Notes: a model not told the origin generated them from the letters alone. Counted from the first letter of the stretch, positions 34,721 through 44,258 are shown. The stretch is DNA of 64,000 bases from G11 sp947167445 (GCA_947167445.1 CAMVID010000010.1:1-64000), one strand, 5' to 3'. Program-made: numbers and translations.

Positions 34721-36175
34721 TTATCCCTCCTTGTAGTCGCCTAAGTATTTCAAAAGCTGGCCGTAATCGTCCACAACTTTATCGTAGTTTTCCTTCTGAA
34801 CATCCATCTTAAGATGCAATGTTGCGGTTCTTATTTCCTTTGGAGCGCTGTCAACCAGCTGCTTTACGGAGTCGGCAAACATTTCCGCCCTCTCCCAGTT
34901 CTGCATCTCCACGCAAAGAATAAGTTTCGAAAGTCTCTTCTCGATTTCGGAAATGTTCTCATCATTTCCGAAGGCCTTGACGCCCTCTTCGTGCTCTTCT
35001 TCGCTGTCTTCCGGAATTATATCCGCTGCTTCGGCAAAAGCCTCAAGTTCTCCGCTCTCATCCTCGAATTCTTCCTCCTCTTCCTCATCCTCAGTCGGAA
35101 CTTCAACCCAGATAGAAAAAGAGAAGGTGCTGCCCTTATTCTTCTCGCTTTCGCACTCGATAACGCCTCCCATCATTTCCACCAGCTGCTTGGTGATGTT
35201 AAGGCCAAGGCCCGTACCACCGAAGTTTCTTGATATGGAGGCATCCACCTGCGAAAAGCTTTTGAATAATTTAGATAAATCTGCTTTTTCTATACCTATA
35301 CCACTGTCCACCACAATGAAGAAAAGCTCAACCTTCTTGCCAACCCTGGCAGTCTTGAAAATCTCCAAGGCTATCTTTCCCACTGAAGTAAACTTGGTGG
35401 CGTTTGATAAAAGGTTGTTAAGAATCTGCACAATTCTTAATTCATCACCGATTATCACATCCGGCACTTCCGGTGATATGGAAACGAAGAAGTCCAGGCC
35501 CTTCTCATTGATTCGGCTGCTGTGACTCTCCTTCACGTAATCAATCATGTCCCTGAAGTTGAATTCCCTTTGCTCCAGGGTAAACTTTCCTGCGGAAAGC
35601 TTTGAGAAATCCAGAATGCTGCTTATGATGTTATTCATGTTTTCGCAGCTCTTCTCTATAAGGGTCAGCTTCTTCACCTGCTCGGAATCCGTTACCACGG
35701 AAAGCAGGTCTCTGGTGCTTCCAAGGATTCCGTTTACCGGGGTTCGAAGCTCGTGAGTTACGTTAGCCACGAACTCGGTCTTCACCTTGTCCGCTTCCTG
35801 AACCTCCTCACCAGCGTTGGAAATCTCTCTTCTTAAGAATTCCTCCTCGGATACGTTTAATCCAAGAATAACGTAAATATCCGGGTCACTCTGAAATACC
35901 ACTGCCCTGCAGTGAAAAAGCGTCTTGTTTACACGGTACGCGATTATATCTTTCGGTTCCCCTGTTGCCAGATCCTTCATCTTCTTTGGTGAACCGGATT
36001 CGTCAAGGAATGCCGGGAAAACGCTGTATACGTTATGCCCCTTTGCGTCTTCGCCGTAGCCAAGCTCCATCCTGGCTTTCTTGTTTGCATAAATAATGCT
36101 GCCGTCATCCCTGCAGGCGATAATCATCTCCAGGGCATAATCGGCAATCTCCATATTTATGGCATCTGTCTTCAT
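34721..36175 (-). CDS. PAS-domain sensor histidine kinase
   Basis: 484 residues from ATG 36175 (GGGGGA upstream; the ATG at 36196 lacks a site). No membrane segment. PAS-like N terminus (CRDDGSIIYANKKARMELGY), HisKA with H141 (VTHELRTPVNG), HATPase with N box NNLLSNATKF, G1 DSGIGIE and G2 GGTGLGLNI. An acidic linker (EEEEEEFEDESGELE) leads to a ~70-residue helical C-terminal domain of unknown role. There is no receiver; the partner receivers and the Hpt protein are encoded in the same operon. Confidence 0.9.
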   Translation of the reverse strand: MKTDAINMEIADYALEMIIACRDDGSIIYANKKARMELGYGEDAKGHNVYSVFPAFLDESGSPKKMKDLATGEPKDIIAYRVNKTLFHCRAVVFQSDPDIYVILGLNVSEEEFLRREISNAGEEVQEADKVKTEFVANVTHELRTPVNGILGSTRDLLSVVTDSEQVKKLTLIEKSCENMNNIISSILDFSKLSAGKFTLEQREFNFRDMIDYVKESHSSRINEKGLDFFVSISPEVPDVIIGDELRIVQILNNLLSNATKFTSVGKIALEIFKTARVGKKVELFFIVVDSGIGIEKADLSKLFKSFSQVDASISRNFGGTGLGLNITKQLVEMMGGVIECESEKNKGSTFSFSIWVEVPTEDEEEEEEFEDESGELEAFAEAADIIPEDSEEEHEEGVKAFGNDENISEIEKRLSKLILCVEMQNWERAEMFADSVKQLVDSAPKEIRTATLHLKMDVQKENYDKVVDDYGQLLKYLGDYKEG

Positions 36176-36245
36176 TTCATTCCCCCATAAATGCATTAAA
36201 GGAAAGCACCAAGGTCACAAGTCCCTGTCGCTCTCCCAAAGTGTT

Positions 36246-36617
36246 CTACTGTATAGCTTTTATTGCGGAGCACATCTTGGCATACTCGTCCTTCAAAAGA
36301 TCAATCTGCCTGTCGACCGCAGTTCTGTCAATTTCGTCGGGGTTCTTACCTCTTATCAATTCTGTGATGCTGCTGGCTACCACCCTTATGGGTTCGAGGC
36401 CCAGATTTCCTGCCGTGCCCTTAAGTGTATGAGAAAAAGAGAAAATTTCCTCATATTTTCTTTCTCCCTGCAGTCTTAAGATATTCTCATAATTAACGTC
36501 ATCCGGGAACTTCACGAGAAATTTCTCATACATTGATTCGTTATTCAAAAAGCGATGAAGCGCGCCGTCGTAGTCAACTCCGGCCTCAATCAAGGATCTT
36601 TTTCCCTCTTCGTTCAT
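36246..36617 (-). CDS. Stand-alone histidine phosphotransfer (Hpt) protein
   Basis: 123 residues from ATG 36617 (GGAGGCATT). Four-helix Hpt domain with phospho-acceptor H63 in FSHTLKGTAGNLGL. It probably shuttles phosphate between the hybrid kinases (36.7-42.2 kb) and the receivers of this operon. It is the first gene behind a strong vegetative promoter. Confidence 0.92.
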   Translation of the reverse strand: MNEEGKRSLIEAGVDYDGALHRFLNNESMYEKFLVKFPDDVNYENILRLQGERKYEEIFSFSHTLKGTAGNLGLEPIRVVASSITELIRGKNPDEIDRTAVDRQIDLLKDEYAKMCSAIKAIQ

Positions 36618-36640
36618 AATGCCTCCGGGCTTTTTTAAAG

Positions 36641-36667
36641 ATATACACACAATTTAAGTGTGTATAT
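36641..36667. promoter_or_regulatory. Perfect 10-bp inverted repeat at the transcript start of the Hpt operon
   Basis: ATATACACAC-N7-GTGTGTATAT spans the predicted +1 (about 36663). It could be a repressor operator or a 5' RNA hairpin. It also lies behind the hybrid kinase gene stop and could help end that transcript. Confidence 0.6.
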
Positions 36668-36669
36668 CG

Positions 36670-36698
36670 ATTATACCGAATTTATGCCGTATTTGCAA
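36670..36698 (-). promoter_or_regulatory. SigA-type promoter of the Hpt-kinase-cheB-cheA operon
   Basis: Minus strand: TTGCAA (36693-36698), 17 bp, TATAAT (36670-36675). Confidence 0.8.
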
Positions 36699-36705
36699 GC
36701 AATCG

Positions 36706-39012
36706 TCAGTTAATAAAATTGTTTAAAACTCTTAACAATTCATCAATGTTTATGGGCTTTGCAACGTGGGCATTCATTCCGGCTTCATAGGCACGTAACC
36801 TATCCTCGTCGAAGGCATTGGCGGTCATGGCGATTATAGGGATTGTGGCCTTTGCAGGGTCATCCATCTCCCTTATGGTCCTGGTTGCATCATAGCCGTT
36901 CATAACAGGCATCTGGATGTCCATGAGTATTGCACTGTAGTAACCGGCAGGGCTCTTTTCCATTTTCTCAACGGAGACATCTCCGTCCTCGGCACAGTCC
37001 ACAACAAGGTCTAAATTGGACAGAATTTCCACAACAATTTCCCTGTTAAGCTGGTTGTCATCCACAAGGAGAACTCTCTTTCCGCCAAAATCGATATTTT
37101 CGACGTTATCGAGTTCCCTTGGAATATCTTCCTTACTTGCTATAAAGAAACCTATATTAATAATAAACTCGGTTCCGACACCAAGGGCACTTTCAACCCT
37201 TATCTCACCTCCGGCCAGCTCTACGATACTCTTACATATGGCAAGGCCAAGGCCTGTTCCCTGTATATTGTCCCCCTGGGAATCGTGCTCCCTTATGAAG
37301 GCTTCAAAAGCGTGGGCCTTAAACTCCTCACTCATACCGATTCCGTTATCCTTTATGCGGATTTCATACTCGGCTTTGGTGGGGTCGTTTGAAGGAAGCT
37401 CCGTGACAGTCAGCTTTACATAGCCCCCGGGAGGAGTGAATTTATACGCATTTCCAAGTAAGTTAAGGAGTACCTGATTGATTCTTAAGGAGTCTGCGTA
37501 GACATACTCGTGCTCAATTTTTTCCATGTCCACAATAAACTCGATGTTCTTATCCTGCATCTGGGCAGTCATCATATTGCAGACATTGTCCGCAATATTC
37601 ATGATATCAACAGGGGCATTATCAAGGGCAATTTTGCCGCTCTCGATTTTGCTCATATCAAGCACATCATTGATGAGTTTAAGAAGGTGCTCACTCGAGG
37701 ATCTTATCTTTGCGAGAGAATCCTTTAATCTCTCCTCATCATCCATGTACTTCTCCGCAATTCCCGTAAATCCTACAATGGCATTCATGGGAGTTCTTAT
37801 GTCGTGAGACATATTTGAGAGGAATCGGCTTTTTGCAATATTGGCTTCCTCAGCCCTTCTCTTAGCCTCCACTATCATCTTGTGGTTCTCAACCGCCAGA
37901 ACCACCCCCATGACACTTATGTACACGTCAAAGCAAAACAGTGTGGTAAACACCGTGCTGGTATGTTTCAAAACATAATACTGCAAAAGGTCATAAATAA
38001 GACCCAGAGCGCAAAGGGCCATTCCAAGAACAGTAACGGTAAGTTTGGATTCCGTATTGCCCTTCACCGTCTCGGCACAAAGAACATAAATTACCAAAAC
38101 TATGCTTCCTGCCATAAGTGCGTGGGCAATGGGAAGGCTTTCTCTGAAATCCACAAGGTTGAAGGCCTGAAGCAAAAGGATAACCAGACATGCCGCATTG
38201 AAGACAGTGCAGGCATAGTCAAGAATCTTATATTCCCTGTTGAGCATTCCCTTAAGGAAGGTAATGAAGGGCAGAAGAATAAAGGCCAGCATGCTTATGG
38301 ATATGTATGAAATCAAAATGGGGTATCTTGGGAATAAAAGAGGGGCCACCACAAGATCGAGGAGTTTCCATACTCCAAGTCCCGAGGAGAAAAGTCCCAG
38401 CATGAACACAGATTTCCTGTCCTTTCCCTCCTTAAGGACAAAGGTGCCCATGACAAGGAAAATGATACCTACCAAAAGAGGAATGCCTCCAAGGATCAGT
38501 GAAAACATGTCGTTCTGAAGGTAAGTGATATAGATGTCTTTCTTGTCTCCGATATATATGTTCACGGAGCTTCCCACAGCCTGTTTGTAGGCTGATGTAA
38601 GTTCAAGAACAACCTTTTTCCCGGAATCGTCCTGGGTCAGGTCAAAGAAGGTCATTTCGCTGGCGGGAGTCCTTCCTATAAGGCTCCTGTCCGAAATCTT
38701 CATGGAATACTCAAGGGATCCGTCAATGTAGAGATTTACATTTTGATGAACCGTATAGAACGCAAGGCAGTCCATGCCCCTTTTTATCTCCGGAAGTACA
38801 AAGGTATAGTACTCGGAAACTCCTGCCGGAGCATCGAGGTTCTCAAGAAGTTCATAGTGACTGTTAACTTCTATGGTCTTCTTGTGAGTTACGTGAGGAT
38901 TGGATATCTCAAGCTTTGAGGTCTCTCCGATAACTATAAAAAGGATTATGAGACACCCCAGAAGGATGAAATATGTTATTGTGTTGAATCTTTCCAGTTT
39001 GTTATTTTTCAT
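36706..39012 (-). CDS. Membrane hybrid sensor histidine kinase
   Basis: 768 residues. An N-terminal membrane helix (~11-29) precedes an extracytoplasmic beta-rich sensor (~35-165), then seven predicted membrane helices (~172-375), a 7TM-sensor layout. Then HisKA with H403 (SNMSHDIRTPMNAI), HATPase (NLLGNAYKFT, DNGIGMS, GTGLGLAI) and a C-terminal receiver (LLVDDNQLNRE, LMDIQMPVMNGYDA, K in HVAKPI). The ATG overlaps the diguanylate cyclase stop (ATGA), so the two are coupled. The ligand is unknown. Confidence 0.92.
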   Translation of the reverse strand: MKNNKLERFNTITYFILLGCLIILFIVIGETSKLEISNPHVTHKKTIEVNSHYELLENLDAPAGVSEYYTFVLPEIKRGMDCLAFYTVHQNVNLYIDGSLEYSMKISDRSLIGRTPASEMTFFDLTQDDSGKKVVLELTSAYKQAVGSSVNIYIGDKKDIYITYLQNDMFSLILGGIPLLVGIIFLVMGTFVLKEGKDRKSVFMLGLFSSGLGVWKLLDLVVAPLLFPRYPILISYISISMLAFILLPFITFLKGMLNREYKILDYACTVFNAACLVILLLQAFNLVDFRESLPIAHALMAGSIVLVIYVLCAETVKGNTESKLTVTVLGMALCALGLIYDLLQYYVLKHTSTVFTTLFCFDVYISVMGVVLAVENHKMIVEAKRRAEEANIAKSRFLSNMSHDIRTPMNAIVGFTGIAEKYMDDEERLKDSLAKIRSSSEHLLKLINDVLDMSKIESGKIALDNAPVDIMNIADNVCNMMTAQMQDKNIEFIVDMEKIEHEYVYADSLRINQVLLNLLGNAYKFTPPGGYVKLTVTELPSNDPTKAEYEIRIKDNGIGMSEEFKAHAFEAFIREHDSQGDNIQGTGLGLAICKSIVELAGGEIRVESALGVGTEFIINIGFFIASKEDIPRELDNVENIDFGGKRVLLVDDNQLNREIVVEILSNLDLVVDCAEDGDVSVEKMEKSPAGYYSAILMDIQMPVMNGYDATRTIREMDDPAKATIPIIAMTANAFDEDRLRAYEAGMNAHVAKPINIDELLRVLNNFIN

Positions 39013-40133
39013 TGTCTTTGCGCCCTACCGCTTATGGAATAGAAAAAACTGAATTCGGGATAGACCCTGTTTCTCCCGCTGATTTTGGCTTTATAGAGGT
39101 TCTCATCCGCCCTCTTTATCCACTCATCCGCCGTCATTCCGCTTCTGTACTCGGAAAGACCTGCGCTGAAGGTAATGGTACTCTTTGGAGCAAAATTAAA
39201 GCGTTTCTTTCTGAATTTCTCCAAAAGATCCATGGCTTTCTCATGGGCTTCCTTTAATGTACACTCCTTAAGGATGATGACAACCTCCTCGCCGCCGTAT
39301 CTGCAAGGAACCACGTTTTTGCGTCCCATCTCCCCAATGGAATCCGCCAGGAAAATCAGCACCTCATCGCCGCACTGGTGCCCGTAGGTATCGTTGATTT
39401 TCTTGAAGTGATCAAGGTCAATCATAACGATGCTCATGGGCCTTGACTCATCAAAGTTGGTGATAAGCTGGTCGATGATTTTGTCCATGCCGCCTCTGTT
39501 ATATATACCCATCAAAGGGTCCAGACGCAGCTTGTAGAGAAGTTCTTTTTCCCTGTTTGAACTGTTGGAAATAACGAAGAATTGCTCCCTTACGTATCTG
39601 ATAATAAGTCTCGTGGCCACATAGGACATCCAAAGAATAATCAGTCCCACATTTATATCCACAAGAACAGAAAATGACTGCGTTCCGCTCCTGGCGTGGA
39701 AAAACCCTGAAACAAGAGTGGAAATGCAGCCCAAAACTGTCAGCCTTAATGAAATTCTTTCGTCAGCAAACAAAGCGGACATGAAAACCGCCAGGCACGG
39801 CAGGCAAAAAAGTGCGCCGCAATTATAGTGAATCATCTGTTCACTGCAGCAGATAACCAAAAGAAGAACGCAGGTCCATGCATTCTTCACTCCGTTGGAA
39901 GCGGATTTGGATGTGATTCTGGTTCTTACGGCCAAAATTGCCAGGGCATCCACAACTATCGGAAGATAGAAATGTGCTGCCCGGTAGGAAGGCCCTTCGG
40001 CAAAGGAGTCGCTAAACAGCAAATCTGCTGAATAAAGCAATACCTCCGATGCCAGACAAACAATCGCAAAAAAGACGGATATTCTGAAAAAATCCTTCCT
40101 CCATCTCGTCTGCAAATTATTGATACCGCTCAT
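39009..40133 (-). CDS. Membrane diguanylate cyclase (GGDEF)
   Basis: 374 residues. Six predicted membrane helices in the first ~190 residues (no recognised sensor name), then a GGDEF domain: DPLMGIYNRGGMD, IDLDHFKKINDTYGHQCGDEVL and the active-site loop RYGGEEV. GGEEV keeps the catalytic Gly-Gly-Glu-Glu, so c-di-GMP synthesis is expected. No RxxD inhibitory site precedes it. It is downstream of a hybrid kinase gene (11-bp gap) and coupled to another. Confidence 0.92.
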   Translation of the reverse strand: MSGINNLQTRWRKDFFRISVFFAIVCLASEVLLYSADLLFSDSFAEGPSYRAAHFYLPIVVDALAILAVRTRITSKSASNGVKNAWTCVLLLVICCSEQMIHYNCGALFCLPCLAVFMSALFADERISLRLTVLGCISTLVSGFFHARSGTQSFSVLVDINVGLIILWMSYVATRLIIRYVREQFFVISNSSNREKELLYKLRLDPLMGIYNRGGMDKIIDQLITNFDESRPMSIVMIDLDHFKKINDTYGHQCGDEVLIFLADSIGEMGRKNVVPCRYGGEEVVIILKECTLKEAHEKAMDLLEKFRKKRFNFAPKSTITFSAGLSEYRSGMTADEWIKRADENLYKAKISGRNRVYPEFSFFYSISGRAQRQ

Positions 40134-40144
40134 AAAAACCCCTT

Positions 40145-42190
40145 TTACTTATCCTCTCCGGATTTTAATCTGCCGAATAAACCCTTGGTATAGAAGCTCT
40201 CACGGTCTGCCTTCATCTTAAGCTTCATCAGGCTCTTGTTGACCTTGGCAACATCTATGGGTTTAGGGATATGATCGTCCATTCCGCACGCCATAGCCCT
40301 TCTTCTGTCTTCCTCAAATACATTTGCGGTCATTGCCACAATAGGTATCTTCGCAAGCTCTTTATCCTTAAGGCCTCGGATAGCCTTGGTGGCTTCATAG
40401 CCATCCATGACAGGCATCTGAACATCCATAAGTACTGCACCGTAATAACCGGCCTCGGAGTTCTCCACAAGTTCAACGGCCTCTGCTCCGTTAAGAGCGG
40501 CCTCAACTTCATAACCCTCATCAAGGAGAAGCTCTATGGCAATCTCTCTGTTCATCTCGTTATCCTCAACAAGGAGAACTCTCTTGAACACAGGGCTGTC
40601 AGGAACTGTATTTTCCTCAGCCGCAACCTTTTCTTCTTCCTTGGTGGCATCACCCTTAAGATGAAGGGTAATGGTAAACTCCGTGCCCTTATTCTGTTCA
40701 CTCTCCACAGATATGGTGCCGCCCAGAATATCCACCATACTCTTTGTTATGGCAAGGCCAAGGCCCGTTCCGATAACACCGCTGTCTGTAGAGTTTCTCT
40801 CTCTGGTAAAGGTCTCGAAAATGTGCTCCTGAAATTCCCTGCTCATTCCGATACCGTTATCTTTTACCTTAAATACGGTTGTAATAAAGTCTTCCTGGAT
40901 CGCTTCCTTTTGAAGGCAGGTGAGCTCTATCTTTCCGCCTGAAGGGGTAAACTTAACCGCATTGCTTAAAAGGTTCATAAGAATCCTGTTAAGCTTCTTG
41001 GAATCTGCAACAATCCAGGGCTGAATAACCCCTGAAGTGTTAACCTCAAATTCAAGGTTCTTTCCATCCATCTCACCCTGAATCATGGTATGCATGTCAT
41101 TTATGAGGCTGTTGACGTTGCAGCTTGTCTCCTCAATTTCCATCTTCTCGTTCTCAATACGGCTCATATCGAGAATATCATTAATAATGGAAAGAAGTGT
41201 TTCTGAGGACTTGGTGATTTTCTTCAAGCTGTCCTTAAGCTTATCGGGATTATCCATGAATTTTGCCGCAATTGTTGTAAAACCAATGATTGCGTTCATG
41301 GGTGTTCTTATGTCATGGGACATATTGGATAAGAACTGGCTCTTGGCCTTGTTGGCTTCCTCGGCTGCCTTTAAGGCATCTCTCAAAAGAAGCTCGCTTT
41401 CCTTATCCTTATCTATGGTCTTAATGAGCGTCATCTCAAGGATGTCTTCGCTCTGATGATTTTTGACAAAAACCACATTGGTCTCAACCCAGTGCACATG
41501 TCCCAGGTCATCCGACTGTCTGTGCTGGAGTTTGACCAGAGTCTCGCCTCTTTCAAAGGCCTCAAGAAGGGCCTTTCTGTTGAAGGTGTTGGTGAATTTG
41601 GTTCTCTCGGCCTCATCCGGAATGGACATTGCCGTGTAATCTATGAGTTCATCAAATACGCCCTCATTGCTGGAAGGTGAGAAAACATTCTCGCCGTAGT
41701 CAACCATGTGGAACTCGTTCTTTGACAGGTTGGCAAAGAAGCAAAGAGGATATACCGTATTAATTGCCGTTGCAAGAAGGTCATGGTCAAGTCTTGAATG
41801 TGTTTCCTTTTCAAGAAGCTCTTCCTCTGTAACATTGGAACCTAAGAACTTGGTTATCATAATGGAACAATAACCGTCTTCCTCAGCGGGAGATACCTTA
41901 TACATAACGTATTCTCCCTGTTCATCACCGGGCTTGACATGGGTAATTTCCTCACCGATCATTGCAGCCCTGTAATTGTATTCTCCCCATTCCTTCGGAG
42001 CATCGGGAATCAGCTCGTACATCTCCGCTCCCAAAACCTCGCTGCCTGATTTCCCAAGGTGTTTACACAGATTTTCGTTCGCATACTCAAAGCGATAGGT
42101 AATTCCTTCTGGCCCCTCTTCCACCTTTAATATGCCGAAAGCAGTAGGAATTAATTTGCCGATTTTTTGAAATTCTTCATGAGATAGCAT
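40145..42190 (-). CDS. Cytoplasmic PAS hybrid histidine kinase
   Basis: 681 residues, no membrane segment. Two PAS-like regions (~10-125 and ~140-260) precede HisKA with H292 (SNMSHDIRTPMNAI), HATPase (NLLSNAVKFT, DNGIGMS, GTGLGLAI) and a receiver (LLVEDNEMNREIA, LMDVQMPVMDGYEA, KPID). The kinase core is closely related to the hybrid kinase at 36706-39012. It is first of a three-gene unit with the diguanylate cyclase; site AAAGGAGGG. Confidence 0.93.
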   Translation of the reverse strand: MLSHEEFQKIGKLIPTAFGILKVEEGPEGITYRFEYANENLCKHLGKSGSEVLGAEMYELIPDAPKEWGEYNYRAAMIGEEITHVKPGDEQGEYVMYKVSPAEEDGYCSIMITKFLGSNVTEEELLEKETHSRLDHDLLATAINTVYPLCFFANLSKNEFHMVDYGENVFSPSSNEGVFDELIDYTAMSIPDEAERTKFTNTFNRKALLEAFERGETLVKLQHRQSDDLGHVHWVETNVVFVKNHQSEDILEMTLIKTIDKDKESELLLRDALKAAEEANKAKSQFLSNMSHDIRTPMNAIIGFTTIAAKFMDNPDKLKDSLKKITKSSETLLSIINDILDMSRIENEKMEIEETSCNVNSLINDMHTMIQGEMDGKNLEFEVNTSGVIQPWIVADSKKLNRILMNLLSNAVKFTPSGGKIELTCLQKEAIQEDFITTVFKVKDNGIGMSREFQEHIFETFTRERNSTDSGVIGTGLGLAITKSMVDILGGTISVESEQNKGTEFTITLHLKGDATKEEEKVAAEENTVPDSPVFKRVLLVEDNEMNREIAIELLLDEGYEVEAALNGAEAVELVENSEAGYYGAVLMDVQMPVMDGYEATKAIRGLKDKELAKIPIVAMTANVFEEDRRRAMACGMDDHIPKPIDVAKVNKSLMKLKMKADRESFYTKGLFGRLKSGEDK

Positions 42191-42232
42191 AAAATGCCCT
42201 CCTTTTTCAGGCTACTCCCACTTTTAAGCGAG

Positions 42233-42238
42233 ATTATA
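42233..42238 (-). promoter_or_regulatory. Probable -10 element of the hybrid kinase/DGC operon
   Basis: TATAAT on the minus strand, 43 bp before the start codon. No clear -35 lies at 17 bp (ATTTTT), so an activator may be needed. Confidence 0.45.
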
Positions 42239-42324
42239 CAGATTTATGTTACCATAAAAATCCCAAATTTAAAACCCTCTATTACTACAATGTGTTATTT
42301 TTTTACTGAGTTTTTAGAAAATTA

Positions 42325-42353
42325 TTGTACTTTTCACTCTTTTATTGTAAAAT
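42325..42353 (+). promoter_or_regulatory. SigA-type promoter of the EAL-HDOD gene
   Basis: TTGTAC (42325-42330), 17 bp, TAAAAT (42348-42353). Confidence 0.6.
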
Positions 42354-42381
42354 TAATGTGATACCCGAAAGGAGGATGTCC

Positions 42382-43611
42382 ATGTTAGCAACACTAATAC
42401 CTTTATTTGATGAGAACATCTCAGTTAAGGCATACTCTCTTTTTTCACAAAAGAAAAATCTATTCTTAAATCCCTCCCTTGCAGGAACCGGATACAACGA
42501 CGGAGCCGGAAACATCAACGGCCTCGACATCATTGACAGTATCGGAATCAACAATCTTGTAAGCGGAGCAGATGTGTTTGTACCCGTCACAGACATATCT
42601 CTTTTCACAGGAATCGAGAATCTGTGTAAAGCCCCTGCGGAAAGAATAGTTCTTCTCATAGATAATTCAGTAAAGCCTGAGGAACAGTTCATTAAGAGAA
42701 TTAAAGATCTCCGTTCCAAAGGTTACAAATTTGCAATAAGAAAACTAACCATTGCGGATTTTGAGCCCTACAGACAGATTCTTCTTCTGATGGACTACAT
42801 TCTCCTTAATCACAGGAAACTTGTAATAGGAAATGCCAAGATTTACTTTTCCAAGATGTATCCCAACATCAAGCTGGTTGCCTGTGGCGTCGACACCATG
42901 GACGACTTCAAGATGCTCAAGAAGTCCGGAGGCTACTCCTTCTACGAAGGTGACTTCTACAGACTCCCGATCACCAAAGGTGCCAAAGAGGTATCCCCTC
43001 TCAAGACCAACTACATTGAGCTTCTTAACATTGTTAACGGACCCGACTTTGATCTTACGGACGCGGCTGACGTAATCGGAAGAGATACCGCTCTTGTTAT
43101 CTCACTTCTTGAGATAGTTAACCGAATCGCAGTTAACTCCGAGATCACTTCCATACGACATGCGGCTGCTATGCTTGGCCAGAAAGAGCTGAAGAAATGG
43201 ATTACCACCGCGGTTACCAAACAGCTCTGCGATGACAAGCCCAGCGAAATCTCCCGCACGTCACTTCTCAGAGCGAAATTTGCCGAGAACCTTGCTAACC
43301 TCTTCAATCTGGGCGGCCAGTCTCAGGAATTGTTCATGATGGGATTATTCTCAATCATTGATATAATTCTCGACAAGCCCATGAAGGAAGCTCTTGAAAT
43401 GCTTCACGTTTCCAAGAATGTCCAGGATGCTCTCGTTGAAGGCACCGGCCCCTTCGCTCCCATCATCGAATTCATTCAAGGTTACGAAGTGGCCAACTGG
43501 GCTCTTATTGACAGGGTGATGCTCATGAACCACCTGGAATCCGATTCCGTATACGTTGCCTACATCGATTCCCTCAAATGGTTCAAGACCCTCTTCCCCG
43601 AAAAGAAATAA
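42382..43611 (+). CDS. EAL-HDOD (YuxH-like) signalling protein with degenerate EAL half
   Basis: 409 residues from ATG 42382 (AGGAGG six bases upstream; the ATG at 42376 touches the site). The N-terminal ~200 residues have the shape of an EAL domain in YuxH-type proteins, but no EAL motif is present (AYSLF stands in its place), so no phosphodiesterase activity is expected. The C-terminal part (LKTNYIELLNIVNGPDFDLTDAADVIGRDTALVISLLEIVN...ITSIRHAAAMLGQKELKKWI) is a HDOD domain. Such proteins act in c-di-GMP or two-component signalling. It is divergent from the kinase/DGC operon and has its own terminator. Confidence 0.85.
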   Translation: MLATLIPLFDENISVKAYSLFSQKKNLFLNPSLAGTGYNDGAGNINGLDIIDSIGINNLVSGADVFVPVTDISLFTGIENLCKAPAERIVLLIDNSVKPEEQFIKRIKDLRSKGYKFAIRKLTIADFEPYRQILLLMDYILLNHRKLVIGNAKIYFSKMYPNIKLVACGVDTMDDFKMLKKSGGYSFYEGDFYRLPITKGAKEVSPLKTNYIELLNIVNGPDFDLTDAADVIGRDTALVISLLEIVNRIAVNSEITSIRHAAAMLGQKELKKWITTAVTKQLCDDKPSEISRTSLLRAKFAENLANLFNLGGQSQELFMMGLFSIIDIILDKPMKEALEMLHVSKNVQDALVEGTGPFAPIIEFIQGYEVANWALIDRVMLMNHLESDSVYVAYIDSLKWFKTLFPEKK

Positions 43612-43623
43612 CACGAATCCTTA

Positions 43624-43667
43624 GGGTGTGACAATCCGGGCCAGCCCCCAATTGTCACATCCTTTTT
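43624..43667 (+). terminator. Terminator of the EAL-HDOD gene
   Basis: GGTGTGACAAT (43625-43635) pairs with ATTGTCACATCC (43651-43662), then TTTTT. Confidence 0.9.
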
Positions 43668-43679
43668 CTGCGCCCATCT

Positions 43680-44218
43680 TCCCCCGCACCTTCCCGGCCC
43701 CTCCCGCCACCCCGTCTCAGGGCATGCCACACCTGCTCCCAGGAAACGTCTCCTCAAAACATTAAATCACCCCCGGCATTTTATAAACATATGCTGCATG
43801 CAATAAACTCGCATTCGCATCGCCAGGGGGCTAACCATGTTCATCCTGAATGATTTATATGGAGCGCCAGATTTTCTTATGCCTAAGAAGACGCTTTCAT
43901 TGCATGCACAGAATAACTGTCTGAGCAAGGGCGTAAGCTCTTGCGAGTTGTTATTCTGCGCATGTCTTATGAAAGAAAGCGTCTTCAGGCATTAGAAAAT
44001 CCAGCGATTATATACTAATGAAGGATGACATGGTTAGCTCCCTGACGATAGCCAATGCTCAGACAGTATCGCATGCAGCACATATAAAATGCCGGAGGTA
44101 ATTTAATTTCGTCGAAATGTTTCCTGGGAGCAGGTGTGGCATGCCCTGAGACGGGGCGGCGGGAGAACGGTGGGAGTGGCAGGGAGGATACCGGGAATGG
44201 ATGAAAGCGGGGGAAAAT
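43680..44218. repeat. Very long imperfect fold-back (~540 bp) in gene-free DNA
   Basis: The DNA from 43612 to 44460 has no convincing gene. It holds two arms that are imperfect reverse complements around a centre near 43935. The outer segment around CTCAGGGCATGCCACACC (left ~43716-43734, right ~44133-44151) matches almost base for base. Inner matches include GGCATTTTATA, GCTGCATGC, GCTAACCATGT, GACGCTTTC and AGAATAAC, separated by unpaired stretches of similar length on both arms. The apex is a small GAGC/GCTC hairpin. The outermost matched ends are TTCCCCCGC and GCGGGGGAA. It could be a large structured RNA, a fold-back mobile element or two inverted copies of one repeat. Short reading frames inside it are mirror images with no protein-like features. 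Confidence 0.8.
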
Positions 44219-44230
44219 TGCAACAACAAA

Positions 44231-44258
44231 GAAACGCCTACGAATTCGTAGGCGTTTC
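44231..44258. terminator. Perfect 28-bp palindrome, probable bidirectional terminator
   Basis: A 14-bp stem GAAACGCCTACGAA without loop bases. U-rich sequence follows on the minus strand (TTTGTTGTTGC) and less so on the plus strand. It could end transcripts from the LuxR-type gene. Confidence 0.6.
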
